A stretch of DNA of 64,000 bases from Pseudodesulfovibrio sp. (GCA_016342345.1 JAEINO010000003.1:103296-167295); one strand, 5' to 3'; numbered from the stretch's first letter, positions 34,952 through 44,362 are shown. Notes: generated by a model from the letters alone, not told the origin. A program made the numbers and translations.

Positions 34952-35439
34952 TTTTTCTCTCTCGAATCGTTTTCATCTTGACAGCTCAGACATTCGCCAT
35001 CCAGGGTCGGTTCAATTATCTGCCACAACACGCGCTTACATATTTCAAGATCTTCAGGGTCAATATGCTTGATGTGGTCATCACGTTTGGCAAGGACCAT
35101 TTCCACGGTAAAATCAAGCAGATCACGTCCTTTATCAGTAATGTAAATATATTTTACCCGACGATCTTTCCTACTGAATTCACGCCGGACAAGACCACGC
35201 TTTTCCAAAGCAGCGACCAGACGGCTCACACCCGTCTTTTCCTGGGACAGAATTTCACACAGATGGCCCTGGGTCATCCCGTCGATTTTGAACAATGGAA
35301 TCAAGGCACGCCACTGCTCAACAGTAATCTCGACCCCTGTTTCGACAAAACGGGCAGCAAGGCTGTTGGTCATCAATCTGGATACTTTCCATGTCAAAAA
35401 ACCCAAGGATTCTTTTGGTTTCAGTCTTTCTACAACCAT
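34948..35439 (-). CDS. MarR-family regulator of pump 1
   Basis: The product is 163 residues from the ATG at 35439 (MVVERLKPK); a TTG nine codons upstream is the alternative. The winged helix is seen in MTQGHLCEILSQEKTGVSRLVAALEKRGLV (recognition part) and the wing RKDRRVKYIYITDKG. A Cys pair (CLSCQ) occurs at the C-terminus. It heads the operon with the adaptor and pump, the usual plan of a self-controlled, ligand-released repressor. The 94-base divergent spacer to the PHP/UvrD gene contains GTTG-N6-CAAC, a weak candidate operator. Confidence 0.9.
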   Translation of the reverse strand: MVVERLKPKESLGFLTWKVSRLMTNSLAARFVETGVEITVEQWRALIPLFKIDGMTQGHLCEILSQEKTGVSRLVAALEKRGLVRREFSRKDRRVKYIYITDKGRDLLDFTVEMVLAKRDDHIKHIDPEDLEICKRVLWQIIEPTLDGECLSCQDENDSREKK

Positions 35440-35533
35440 GCGATCGTTGTATCTGCAACAAAGCAACGGGTCAACCCCTTTTTCCTGCGCTCGCGGGTTG
35501 CATTAATGGCAGTATGGACTTATCCTGCCCGCT

Positions 35534-38500
35534 ATGAAACGATTCACCGCAGACCTCCACATCCACTCCCGTTTCTCCAGAGCCACAAGCAAAAAACTCA
35601 CTATCCGAAATCTGGCAGCATGGTCCAGTCTCAAGGGAATATCCGTGCTCGGCACCGGAGATTTCACCCACCCCCAGTGGCTGGCTGAAATCGAGGAACA
35701 TCTGGAGGACAACGGAAATGGCCTCTTCACTCTCAAGGATTCCACTGGACTGTCAGCGGAAATACCCACCTTTGACGGAGAAATTGCAGGCAGGACCCGG
35801 TTCATGCTCCAAACGGAAATCAGTTCCATATACAAACGCGGCGGCAAGGTTCGCAAAGTCCACAACCTCGTATACATGCCCGACCTCGAATCAGTAAAAC
35901 GATTCAACGAGAAACTCGGTCAGGTTGGCAACCTCGAATCAGACGGTCGCCCCATTCTTGGTCTGGACAGTCGCAATCTCCTGGACATGGTACTTGAAAT
36001 TCACCCTCAGGCATTTCTGGTTCCGGCCCATATCTGGACTCCCTGGTTCTCGCTGTTCGGTTCCAAGTCCGGGTTTGATTCAATAAAGGAATGCTACGGC
36101 GACTATGCCGACGAAATATTTGCCATGGAAACCGGCCTGTCGTCAGACCCGGAAATGAACTGGACCTGGAGTGAACTGGATCGCATCAAACTCATCTCCA
36201 ATTCAGACGCCCATTCCGGCGAAAAACTGGGCCGTGAAGTCAACCTTTTCCGGGGTGAAATTTCCTACGAGGGTATTTATCGGGCATTGCGCGGCGAAAG
36301 CCTCGGACACAAATTCCTCGGCACAGTGGAATTCTTCCCGGAAGAGGGTAAATACCATCTGGATGGTCATCGCAAATGCGGTGTGGTCATGGACCCCCAT
36401 GAAACCATCGCCCGGGGCGGCATCTGCCCGGTCTGCGGCAAGCCAGTCACTGTCGGTGTCTACAACCGCATACTGGAACTGGCTGACCGCCTGGAACCGG
36501 TCCGGCCACAAGGTGCTCCGAATTTCGTTTCCATGATTCCCTTCAAGGAAATCCTGTCCGAAATCGTGGGAGTGGGCCCCAATTCCAAAAAGGTCAATGC
36601 CTTGTACATGACCCTGCTCAAGGAGTTTGGCAATGAATTGGACATCCTCCAGCGCGTGCCCGCAGAAGACCTGAACAAATACAGCTGCTATCTGGGCGAA
36701 GGCATCACCCGCATGCGTGAAGGTCAGGTTATTCGCAAATCCGGGTTCGACGGCGAGTTCGGCACTATATCGGTCTTTTCCGAAAAAGAACGCGCCCAGA
36801 TCAAGAACGGCGGCACCCTGATCTCGATTGATATCCCAAAGAAAATTGTTATAGACTGCTGCGAAGGAAACGAGGAAAACTCATCGGAATGCCCACCTAT
36901 TCACTCCGTTACAAAGGAAACAACCGAACCCATTTCATATAACCCGGCGCAACAGACGGCAATCGACGCAGGCCCCGGTCCCGTCCTGGTCCTGGCCGGA
37001 CCGGGAACAGGAAAGACCCAGACTCTCATTGGCCGCGTCACCCGTCTTCTGGATGAAGGAGAAACACCCAGACGAATTCTGGCCCTGACCTTTACTCGAC
37101 GGGCTGCCCAGGAGATGCGCGACCGCCTCAAGTCCCTGCGCGGCATCGATGCCGAACGGCCCCAGGCCGGGACACTCCACTCCCTGTGTTTCGACTACTG
37201 GAAGCACGCATACAGCGAAACGCCCATTGTTCTGCCTGAAGCCTCCGCAAAAAAACTTTTTGCAGAGGTCAACCCGGAATTCGCTGGCAAGAATCTCAAT
37301 CACTACTGGAACAAGTACAATCTGGGCCGCGAGCGTCTGGCCGACACCCCCGCTGATCTGGCAGAAGCCCACATCAAGTACGGCAACCAGAAAAACCACT
37401 GGGACCTGGTGGACTATACGGATTTGCTGGAATTCATGCTGGAACAAGCCGGAGCCCCGACCTTTCACATGCCCTACACTCATGTCCTCGTGGATGAAGT
37501 GCAGGACCTCACGCCTCTCCAACTGGCCGTCATCAGGGGCATTGCCGGTGCATCCGGCAACGGCGTCTTCTGCATCGGCGACCCAAAACAATCCATCTAC
37601 GGTTTCCGTGGCGCAGTTGATGGTGTCGAGGAAAAACTCAAGGATTTGTGGGACAATATCGAGACCATCACCCTAGGCGAAAATTACCGTTCAGGACAAA
37701 ATATCCTCGACTGCGCGGCCTCGCTATTCCCGGAATTGCCTAAACTCAATGCCAATCTCGACATCAATGCCACCATTCATCTTTTTGAAGGTCCGGACGG
37801 CCTCCGCGAAGCATCCTGGATCAGCGACAAGATCAAGGGACTCATAGGAACCACCAGCCACTCCATTTCCGATGCCGAAGGCCACGGCGACCTGGCACCC
37901 GGTGATATCGCCGTACTGGTCCGCTTCAAGGCACTTATTCCGATTCTCGAAAAGGCTCTCAAACGGGCGGGTATTCCCACCTCCACCCCGGAACTCGACG
38001 GATTCTGGCAGGAATCACGGGTGGCAACGATCCTGCGAACAGCCGAACGGTTCCTCGGAATGACGTTGAACGATTCCGAGGATATCATCGAAGTCCCCGA
38101 CCACATATTGGCCAAAGGCCCGATCGGGCTGGCTGCTTTCCTGAACGAAACACCACCGTTTGATCAGTTCTTCTGGGAAAGCAGACAATTCAATGACCTG
38201 AAAAAGGAATTCGACAGACGCGGCGGCTGGCAGGGACTGATTAACTGGGTCAGCCTCCAGACCGAACTGGAACTGGTGCGCCGCTCGGCTGAAAAGGTCC
38301 AGATCATGACACTCCACGCCTCAAAGGGGCTTGAGTTCGAAGCCGTGTTCTTGCCCGCCTGTGAGGAAGGCATCCTGCCCTTTGCGGGCATGGATCTGCT
38401 CACCGCCAAGGTCACACTCACACCCGGACGAGGTCAACGATTCCACGAAGAACGCCGCCTGATGTACGTGGGCATGACTCGGGCAAAGAAAAACCTGTAC

Positions 38501-38653
38501 ATCAGCCACGCAAACAGCAGACAATTGTATGGCAAGACGCTCAACCTTCCAACGTCACGATATTTAAGGGAAATTCCAGAAGAGTTACTGACCCGCTCCA
38601 AACTGGCCGCCAAAAAAGTCACCAAGGAAAAACAGATAAGCTTTCTGGACTAA
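35534..38653 (+). CDS. Fusion of PHP endonuclease Q-like domain and UvrD/Rep helicase
   Basis: The product is 1039 residues. Residues 1-440 resemble the PHP-fold endonuclease Q family: DLHIHS (7-12), GTGDFTHP (40-47), a Glu at 95, His110, PAH (164-166), SNSDAHS (222-228), and a Cys cluster with C282 and CPVCGK (298-303), probably a zinc site. Residues 465-1030 are a full SF1A helicase: Walker A GPGTGKT (489-495), VDEVQD (653-658), GDPKQSIYGFRG (682-693), GENYRSG, LHASKGLEFE (about 926) and YVGMTRAKKNL. Endonuclease Q cuts 5' to deaminated bases, so the fusion suggests one-chain incision and unwinding in repair (inference). Standard spacing and no frameshift indicate an intact gene. Confidence 0.85.
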   Translation: MKRFTADLHIHSRFSRATSKKLTIRNLAAWSSLKGISVLGTGDFTHPQWLAEIEEHLEDNGNGLFTLKDSTGLSAEIPTFDGEIAGRTRFMLQTEISSIYKRGGKVRKVHNLVYMPDLESVKRFNEKLGQVGNLESDGRPILGLDSRNLLDMVLEIHPQAFLVPAHIWTPWFSLFGSKSGFDSIKECYGDYADEIFAMETGLSSDPEMNWTWSELDRIKLISNSDAHSGEKLGREVNLFRGEISYEGIYRALRGESLGHKFLGTVEFFPEEGKYHLDGHRKCGVVMDPHETIARGGICPVCGKPVTVGVYNRILELADRLEPVRPQGAPNFVSMIPFKEILSEIVGVGPNSKKVNALYMTLLKEFGNELDILQRVPAEDLNKYSCYLGEGITRMREGQVIRKSGFDGEFGTISVFSEKERAQIKNGGTLISIDIPKKIVIDCCEGNEENSSECPPIHSVTKETTEPISYNPAQQTAIDAGPGPVLVLAGPGTGKTQTLIGRVTRLLDEGETPRRILALTFTRRAAQEMRDRLKSLRGIDAERPQAGTLHSLCFDYWKHAYSETPIVLPEASAKKLFAEVNPEFAGKNLNHYWNKYNLGRERLADTPADLAEAHIKYGNQKNHWDLVDYTDLLEFMLEQAGAPTFHMPYTHVLVDEVQDLTPLQLAVIRGIAGASGNGVFCIGDPKQSIYGFRGAVDGVEEKLKDLWDNIETITLGENYRSGQNILDCAASLFPELPKLNANLDINATIHLFEGPDGLREASWISDKIKGLIGTTSHSISDAEGHGDLAPGDIAVLVRFKALIPILEKALKRAGIPTSTPELDGFWQESRVATILRTAERFLGMTLNDSEDIIEVPDHILAKGPIGLAAFLNETPPFDQFFWESRQFNDLKKEFDRRGGWQGLINWVSLQTELELVRRSAEKVQIMTLHASKGLEFEAVFLPACEEGILPFAGMDLLTAKVTLTPGRGQRFHEERRLMYVGMTRAKKNLYISHANSRQLYGKTLNLPTSRYLREIPEELLTRSKLAAKKVTKEKQISFLD

Positions 38654-38705
38654 ATCGACTGTTGAATAGCTTGCGGACCAAGGACAGGAAAAATTCAAGG
38701 CCGAT

Positions 38706-39002
38706 GTGTACTCTTTTGTGTACAAGGATTTTAAAGAGTATGCAGCAACGCCTCAACAAGGCTTTTTTACAACCGGCATGCTACAGAATAAAACGATACA
38801 ACCCGCGCTCATAAACGCGGCAGACATTGCGGGCGGCTCCGTGGGTAAAACCAGCCTGCCGCAGCCGACAGAAAACATGAAGCGGGTTGAATACATGCTG
38901 ACAAAACTTGCGAAACGCTTTCATTATCGCACCCTCGGCCAAACGGTTCATTTAATGTTCAAAGCACTGCAAGCCACATGCCTGAAGGCAATAAATCAAT
39001 AA
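38706..39002 (+). CDS. Doubtful 98-codon frame overlapping cbiR start
   Basis: The 348-base spacer after the helicase gene holds this frame with a GTG start and AAGG upstream. Its TAA overlaps the cbiR ATG as TAATG, which would allow coupling. The product resembles nothing I know, and a terminator-like hairpin lies inside it (38750-38768), so it may equally be untranslated leader. Cobalamin riboswitch core motifs were looked for and not seen. Confidence 0.22.
   Translation: MYSFVYKDFKEYAATPQQGFFTTGMLQNKTIQPALINAADIAGGSVGKTSLPQPTENMKRVEYMLTKLAKRFHYRTLGQTVHLMFKALQATCLKAINQ
38750..38768 (+). terminator. Weak terminator-like hairpin after the helicase gene
   Basis: GCCT pairs with AGGC over a short CAACA loop, followed by a run of six T. 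The stem is only four to five base pairs. A longer inverted repeat (TACTCTTT at 38709-38716 with AAAGAGTA at 38733-38740) lies just before it, so alternate folding is possible. Confidence 0.4.
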
Positions 39003-39835
39003 TGATTACCAGTTCTGATTCCGACACCCATAGCAACAGGGAAATATCTGCGCGCGTGCGTCACCTTTCCGTTGCAGACATCGAAAAGAAATGGAACCTG
39101 AAATTCGGTTTCAACGTGGCCGCACCCTCCTTTGTCATTCCGGCCGGAGCCGCTGAGAACAGCCGTTTCCTGTCCAAATACTTTCCCGAAATATGCCTGC
39201 TGTTCTTTGAGACCGACTCCTGCCTTGAATACACAGAATCAGACCTGCCGCACGACCTGTCTGATCTGCCAGTAAAATGGCACGTCCACCTTCCCCTTGA
39301 TTTACCGTGGAAACAGGGACTTGATGTTGTCTGGGCCAAGCTCGCAGGTCTTATGGACAAGGCTGCGCATGTTTCTCCCCACCTTTACGTCCTGCATCCG
39401 CCCACGGTTCCCGACATGCTCGTACCACTTGCTGAAAGGCTCAGGGAAGCCGAGATTGACCCGGTTGACTTCCTTCTGGAAAACGTCGAAGAAAGCGATC
39501 TGCCTTCCATGTGGGAGGATGCCCGCACAGGTGGCTATTCCACATGCCTGGATCTGGGCCATATCCTCGCCTATGGTCAGCATTCAGTGCTGGACCTTCC
39601 AGGACTCTGGGACACGGTTCGGATGCTCCATGTCTATGCACCAGATGCACGGGACAACAGCGGACGACACATGAGCCTTGCCAATCTGGATAAAAACGGG
39701 CAGAAATTGCTTCGCACCATGCTTGATCATTTCCGAGGTGACACAGTGACCATGGAAGTATTCAATGAAAAGGATCTCTTCAAATCCCTCGATTTGCTGG
39801 CAAAATGGATGTCAGGCTGGAGAAATGACACATGA
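39002..39835 (+). CDS. cbiR: Cobamide-remodelling phosphodiesterase CbiR
   Basis: The product is 277 residues from the ATG at 39002; the frame opens at 38978 without a good ribosome site. The fold looks like a TIM barrel of the AP-endonuclease-2/xylose-isomerase type: WHVHLPLDLPW, LLENVEESDLP, TCLDLGHILAYG, MLHVYAPD and MEVFNEKDL, with His, Glu and Asp positioned as metal ligands. CbiR opens the nucleotide loop of scavenged cobamides so that the lower ligand can be exchanged. The next gene, cobU, acts on the product branch, and overlaps it by four bases, strongly supporting the call. Confidence 0.75.
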   Translation: MITSSDSDTHSNREISARVRHLSVADIEKKWNLKFGFNVAAPSFVIPAGAAENSRFLSKYFPEICLLFFETDSCLEYTESDLPHDLSDLPVKWHVHLPLDLPWKQGLDVVWAKLAGLMDKAAHVSPHLYVLHPPTVPDMLVPLAERLREAEIDPVDFLLENVEESDLPSMWEDARTGGYSTCLDLGHILAYGQHSVLDLPGLWDTVRMLHVYAPDARDNSGRHMSLANLDKNGQKLLRTMLDHFRGDTVTMEVFNEKDLFKSLDLLAKWMSGWRNDT

Positions 39836-40341
39836 TCACCCTGATTCTTGGCGGCAACAAGTCCGGGAAATCCGACTTTGCACTCGATTTCCTGAAAAAT
39901 GGACCAAAACCGGCCCTGTTTGTTGCCACTGGCAAAGCACGAGATCTTGAGTTCAGAGAACAGATCAGCAAACACCGTGAATCACGCGGGCCGGATATGG
40001 AAGTTGTCGAAGTCTCAGAGGACTTGCCTCAGACGCTCAGACAGGCTAAATTGGAATTTCCGGTCGTGTTGGTGGACAGCCTTGACTACTGGCTCTTCTC
40101 CTGCCACGAAGCCGGGTGCGAGAAAGAAAAAGTTCAGGAATTTATTGAAGTTATAGAGAATTGGAACAGTTCGGAATTGATATTGGTCTCATGTGAGACC
40201 GGACTTGGACCGCTGTCTGGTGGCAGCACTGTCCGAGAATTCGTTCGGAGTCTTGGCGCGCTTAACCAAAGTGCAGCCAAAGCGGCAGATCAGGCATATC
40301 TGATCGTGGCCGGGCTACCGTTAACCCTGAAAAAGGGATAG
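39832..40341 (+). CDS. cobU: Adenosylcobinamide kinase/guanylyltransferase
   Basis: The product is 169 residues, normal for CobU/CobP. The P-loop GGNKSGKSDFA is at the N-terminus; FVATGKARD, VVLVDSLDYWL (the second conserved acidic strand) and LVSCETGLG follow the family order. A His that forms the covalent GMP intermediate is expected in the KHRESRG segment. The enzyme phosphorylates adenosylcobinamide and adds GMP, activating it for lower-ligand attachment. It overlaps cbiR by ATGA and is three bases from the DHH gene. Confidence 0.88.
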   Translation: MITLILGGNKSGKSDFALDFLKNGPKPALFVATGKARDLEFREQISKHRESRGPDMEVVEVSEDLPQTLRQAKLEFPVVLVDSLDYWLFSCHEAGCEKEKVQEFIEVIENWNSSELILVSCETGLGPLSGGSTVREFVRSLGALNQSAAKAADQAYLIVAGLPLTLKKG

Positions 40342-40344
40342 TTT

Positions 40345-41340
40345 GTGGCACTTTTCAGACAATTGGATGAACAGGTAGAGAAAATTCTCGCGCTGTTCAA
40401 CAAGGACGACAACTGGCTCATCGTCATAAACGCCGATCCTGATGCCCTGGGTTCCGCCATGGCATTGAGACGCATGATGGCCAGACGGGTCAACAACGTG
40501 GCCATAGCACAGATCAACGAAATCAAGCGACCAGACAACCTATCAATGATCCGCTATCTGCGCATCCCCACCCAGAAACTCATCCCGAACCTGGCAGCCC
40601 AATACGACAAATTTGCCCTTGTCGATTCCCAGTCCAATCACAATCCGGAATTTGAAAAATTCGAATTTTCCATCATCATCGATCACCATCCCATATCCAA
40701 GGATTATCCGGCAAAGGCTGATTTCGTAGATATTCGTCCCAAATATGGCGCGGTCTGCACCATGATGACCGAATATCTCTACAACATGAAAATCCGCCCG
40801 GCCAAATTGCTGGCAACCGCGCTGATGTATGGCATCCGCTGCGATACCCGCACCTTTGAACGCGATTTCATCGACGCGGACATCTCCGCCTTCAAATACC
40901 TGAGTAAATTTGCCGATCCAAAGTTGATGAATCGCATCAGCCGAAGCGAATTCCATCTCGACTGGATGCGCTATTTCTCCCGCGCATTCTACAACCTCAG
41001 ACGCATCGGCCAGGGACTCTACGCTCATTGCGGCAACGTGGAAAATCCTGATATCCTTGTCATTGTGACGGATTTCTTCACCCGCGTTCACAATGTGCCA
41101 TGGGTCGTGGTCTCCGGTGTGGCCGAAGACAAACTGGTCTGCATCTTCCGAGGCGACGGCATGAAGCGCGACATGGGCAAAATGGCCCAAAACCTCATGA
41201 ATGATCTCGGCAGCGCAGGCGGACACAAGCAGGCCGCCCGCGCCGAAGTGGAAATCACGGCACTTGAAGGCGAAGACCCGGAAATTTTCATGCTCAAACG
41301 ACTGGGCCAAGGCAAGAAAAAATCAATTCGCCGCATATAA
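40345..41340 (+). CDS. DHH/DHHA1 phosphoesterase (NrnA-like)
   Basis: The product is 331 residues with a GTG start at 40345, AAAGGGATAG immediately before. Metal-binding motifs: NADPDALGSAMAL (motif I), LVDSQSNHN (motif II), IIDHHP (DHH motif III) and IRCDTRTFERD (motif IV). The DHHA1 substrate domain ends with GSAGGHKQAARAEV, the GGGH-type motif. Members degrade short oligonucleotides or pAp; which one cannot be told here. It is co-transcribed with cobU and cbiR although no functional link to cobamide is apparent. Confidence 0.88.
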   Translation: MALFRQLDEQVEKILALFNKDDNWLIVINADPDALGSAMALRRMMARRVNNVAIAQINEIKRPDNLSMIRYLRIPTQKLIPNLAAQYDKFALVDSQSNHNPEFEKFEFSIIIDHHPISKDYPAKADFVDIRPKYGAVCTMMTEYLYNMKIRPAKLLATALMYGIRCDTRTFERDFIDADISAFKYLSKFADPKLMNRISRSEFHLDWMRYFSRAFYNLRRIGQGLYAHCGNVENPDILVIVTDFFTRVHNVPWVVVSGVAEDKLVCIFRGDGMKRDMGKMAQNLMNDLGSAGGHKQAARAEVEITALEGEDPEIFMLKRLGQGKKKSIRRI

Positions 41341-41345
41341 TGGAT

Positions 41346-41371
41346 CGGCGAGGAGGGCCAACACCTCGCCG
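41346..41371 (+). terminator. GC-rich hairpin after the DHH gene
   Basis: CGGCGAGG (41346-41353) pairs with CCTCGCCG (41364-41371) five bases after the stop codon. The following bases are not a clear T-run, so terminator activity is uncertain. Confidence 0.4.
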
Positions 41372-41553
41372 CATGAAATACCCTTGTATTTTACAGCTTA
41401 CAGGACCCCACACTTCTGATAAGCTGCATGCAACCAGTGCAGCATGAACAGGACCAATGCGTCCTTTCTGGTCCGCGTTGCTTGTACGAATCCGGTTACC
41501 TGTTGTGACCAATATTTTCCCGAGCCTGTCAACCTCTCACACCCACACACATT

Positions 41554-44211
41554 ATGTCGATCAAAGACCGCCTGAACTTCGATAAGGAGCCCGTCTACCT
41601 CATCGACGGAACCGCACTGTTTTATCGTGCCTTCTACGCCCGCGCCGATCTTTCGCGCTCGGACGGATTCCCGACCAATGCCATCAACACCACCATGCGC
41701 ATCCTGATGAACATGATCCGGGACGAAAATCCCAAATATGTGGCGTTCATGATGGACGGCAAGGGCCCGACCTTCCGCCACACAATGTTTGATAAATACA
41801 AAGCCCAACGTCCGCCCATGCCCGAACCGCTGGCAGAGCAGATAGAACCGGTTCGCAGGGGAATTGAACTGCTCGGGTTCAAACTTATCATCTCGGACGG
41901 AGTCGAAGCGGACGACTGCATCTGCGCCCTGGCAAACCGCTACAAAAAAGACCGCCCTGTCGTCATCGTGGCCTCGGATAAAGATCTCAAGCAATGCTTG
42001 GACGACAACGTGATCATGGTCAGTCAACACGGCAAAAAAGAAACCATCACCACCCTTGAAAACTTTCGCGAAAAGGAAGGCATGGAACCGGAAACCTGGC
42101 CGGACTTCCAAGCGGTAATCGGTGATTCCGCAGACAACATTCCCGGCATTCCCAAGATTGGACCGGTCACGGCCAGAAAGATTTTCGCAACCACCGGTCC
42201 TTCGCTGGAAGAACTGCGCGACAACTACACGCAACTTCCTGACAAGATGCGTGAAAAAATAGAACCTGAACTCGAAAATATTTTCATGTATCGCGAACTG
42301 ACCCGCATGAAAACCGACTGCTGCGACAACCCCATCGAAGACTTTCGCATGAAGCCCATGGACCTTGAAGGCCTTCACACATTTCTGGACGAATACGAAC
42401 TGCGAGGATTGCAACAAAGCATCCCCAAGTCAGCCAATGCTCCGGCCACACCCCAACCGTCCAGCACAACCAGAAGCAAGAAAACTGCATCTTCCGAAGC
42501 CGGTATGCTTTCACTTTTCGGCGAAACACCTGTCCAGAAAACACCAGACACACCACTGCCCGTCACCGAAGCCACCTCATCCGAGGCTTTGCCCAATCTG
42601 GCCGGTGAAGACGTTGGGCTGGTCTTTGAGGACGAAACCTTTTTCATTGGACTGGAAGGCAGAGAATATCGCTACAAAGGATCAACAGACGAATTGGCCC
42701 GCGCCCTGGAAAACGCCAGCGTCATTGCCACGCCAAGCGTACAGGATTTACTCAGGAGCGACCGCGCCTGGAATCTTATCCTGCCTTACCAGTGGTTCGA
42801 TCTCAGCCTGGCTGCCTACCTGCTCGACCCGGAGGCACGCAACTACACATGGCCACGCCTAAGTCAGGCTCTCTATCAGGACGGCAGACCGGAATTTGCC
42901 GAACCAGCCATGAACCTGCACCCGCGCGCCAAAGGGTTGGCCGCGCTTGCCTATATGCAGGGCATCAAGGGCCAAATCCAATCTGCAGAACTGGCACCGC
43001 TCATGCGTGATCTGGAAATTCCGCTCATCCCGGTGCTTGTCTCCATGGAGCAGGCCGGAATCGGCATCGACCTCAGTGCATTCAAATCATTTCTGGATGA
43101 AGTCAGTAGCCAGTTGAACGAACTGACCAGATCCATAATCAATCACGCGGGCGAGACCTTCAACATCCGCTCCAGCCAGCAACTGGCAGTGATTCTCTTT
43201 GAAAAACTCGGCATCAAGGCAGGCAGCAAGACTTCAACAGGCTTGCGCTCCACAGCCAACGAAGTATTGGAAAAAATTCGCTCCGAGCACCCGCTGGTAG
43301 AGGATATCCTCGAATACCGCATGCTGGAAAAACTCCGGTCTACATACCTTGAGCCACTGCCAAAACTCGTTGATGCCGACTCTCGACTTCATACTCATTT
43401 CAATCAACTCTCAACGGCAACCGGGCGGCTTTCCAGTTCCAAGCCCAATCTCCAGAACATCCCCATTCGCGGCAAGCACGGCAAGCGCATGAGGGCCTGC
43501 TTCAACGCCGGTCCGGGAAACCTTCTGGCCGCTGCCGACTACTCGCAAATCGAACTTCGAGTTCTGGCACATTTTTCCAAGGACCCAGCACTGCTTGATG
43601 CATTCCGCAACAATGAGGACATTCACTCCCGCACAGCGGCTCTGCTCAACGACAAGTCTACGGACGAAATCCTGCCGGATGAACGGCGCAACGCCAAGAC
43701 CATCAATTTCGGCCTGATCTACGGAATGGGACCGCAAAAGCTGGCCCGCGAACTGAGCATCACAGTCAATCAGGCCAAGGAATTCACGGAACGGTATTTC
43801 GAAAAGCTCGCCACGCTCAAAGCCTACTACGACACCATTGTCGAGGATGCCCAGCAGCAGGGTTTCGTGACCACTTTGGCCGGACGGCGGAGATTGCTTC
43901 CCGAATTACACTCACGCAACAACCAGATGGCTTCACAAGCCAGACGCCAGGCCATCAACACGGTCATTCAGGGATCTGCAGCAGACATCATCAAGATGGC
44001 AATGCTCAAGGCACAGGGCGACGAGGAATTGACCAGACTTGGTGCACAGCTCATCCTTCAGGTACACGATGAATTGATCGTGGAGGCTCCCGAAGCAAAC
44101 ATCGAAGCAGCGGGAGAACGGCTCAAGCATCTCATGCAGACCACCGCCAATCTCGATGTACCGCTCAAGGTTGATCTCGGCATCGGAAAAAATTGGGCTG
44201 ACGCGCACTAG
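41554..44211 (+). CDS. polA: DNA polymerase I
   Basis: The product is 885 residues. The 5' nuclease domain (1-about 290) has LIDGTALFYRAFYA, GVEADDCICALA and IGDSADNIPGIPKIG. The middle exonuclease-like domain (about 340-510) lacks the DxE and other acidic proofreading motifs, so it seems inactive. The polymerase domain has TGRLSSSKPNLQNIPI, DYSQIELRVLAHFS (about 661), RRNAKTINFGLIYGMG (about 710) and QVHDELIVE (about 835). Role: Okazaki-fragment maturation and repair synthesis. It is transcribed alone and ended by a strong shared terminator. Confidence 0.97.
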   Translation: MSIKDRLNFDKEPVYLIDGTALFYRAFYARADLSRSDGFPTNAINTTMRILMNMIRDENPKYVAFMMDGKGPTFRHTMFDKYKAQRPPMPEPLAEQIEPVRRGIELLGFKLIISDGVEADDCICALANRYKKDRPVVIVASDKDLKQCLDDNVIMVSQHGKKETITTLENFREKEGMEPETWPDFQAVIGDSADNIPGIPKIGPVTARKIFATTGPSLEELRDNYTQLPDKMREKIEPELENIFMYRELTRMKTDCCDNPIEDFRMKPMDLEGLHTFLDEYELRGLQQSIPKSANAPATPQPSSTTRSKKTASSEAGMLSLFGETPVQKTPDTPLPVTEATSSEALPNLAGEDVGLVFEDETFFIGLEGREYRYKGSTDELARALENASVIATPSVQDLLRSDRAWNLILPYQWFDLSLAAYLLDPEARNYTWPRLSQALYQDGRPEFAEPAMNLHPRAKGLAALAYMQGIKGQIQSAELAPLMRDLEIPLIPVLVSMEQAGIGIDLSAFKSFLDEVSSQLNELTRSIINHAGETFNIRSSQQLAVILFEKLGIKAGSKTSTGLRSTANEVLEKIRSEHPLVEDILEYRMLEKLRSTYLEPLPKLVDADSRLHTHFNQLSTATGRLSSSKPNLQNIPIRGKHGKRMRACFNAGPGNLLAAADYSQIELRVLAHFSKDPALLDAFRNNEDIHSRTAALLNDKSTDEILPDERRNAKTINFGLIYGMGPQKLARELSITVNQAKEFTERYFEKLATLKAYYDTIVEDAQQQGFVTTLAGRRRLLPELHSRNNQMASQARRQAINTVIQGSAADIIKMAMLKAQGDEELTRLGAQLILQVHDELIVEAPEANIEAAGERLKHLMQTTANLDVPLKVDLGIGKNWADAH

Positions 44212-44253
44212 AAAACTGTAATTTTGGAACCGCCTTTGGTGGGATTGTCTCGT

Positions 44254-44296
44254 GATTTCGCCTCCGGCGGCCAAAGGGCAAGCCCTTTGGAATCCC
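44254..44296. repeat. REP-like palindromic sequence
   Basis: The stretch contains CGCCTCCGGCGG followed by CCAAAGGG CAAG CCCTTTGG, an 8-bp perfect stem. Elements of this kind, a Gly/Cys-rich palindrome then an AATCCC end, are familiar from Desulfovibrio-type genomes as far as I recall, but only one copy is in the window. Confidence 0.45.
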
Positions 44297-44362
44297 AAGC
44301 TATTTCTATTTTTAACGATCTCATTACTCTATCAAGACCTTAAAAGACTCTCAGTTCTCTTG

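Noticed and set aside
38654..39001. Cobalamin riboswitch upstream of cbiR
   Set aside because: The gene context invited it, but the B12-box (GCCACTG type) and the conserved core words were not found by eye.
41398..42417. 339-codon minus-strand frame
   Set aside because: Antisense to polA.
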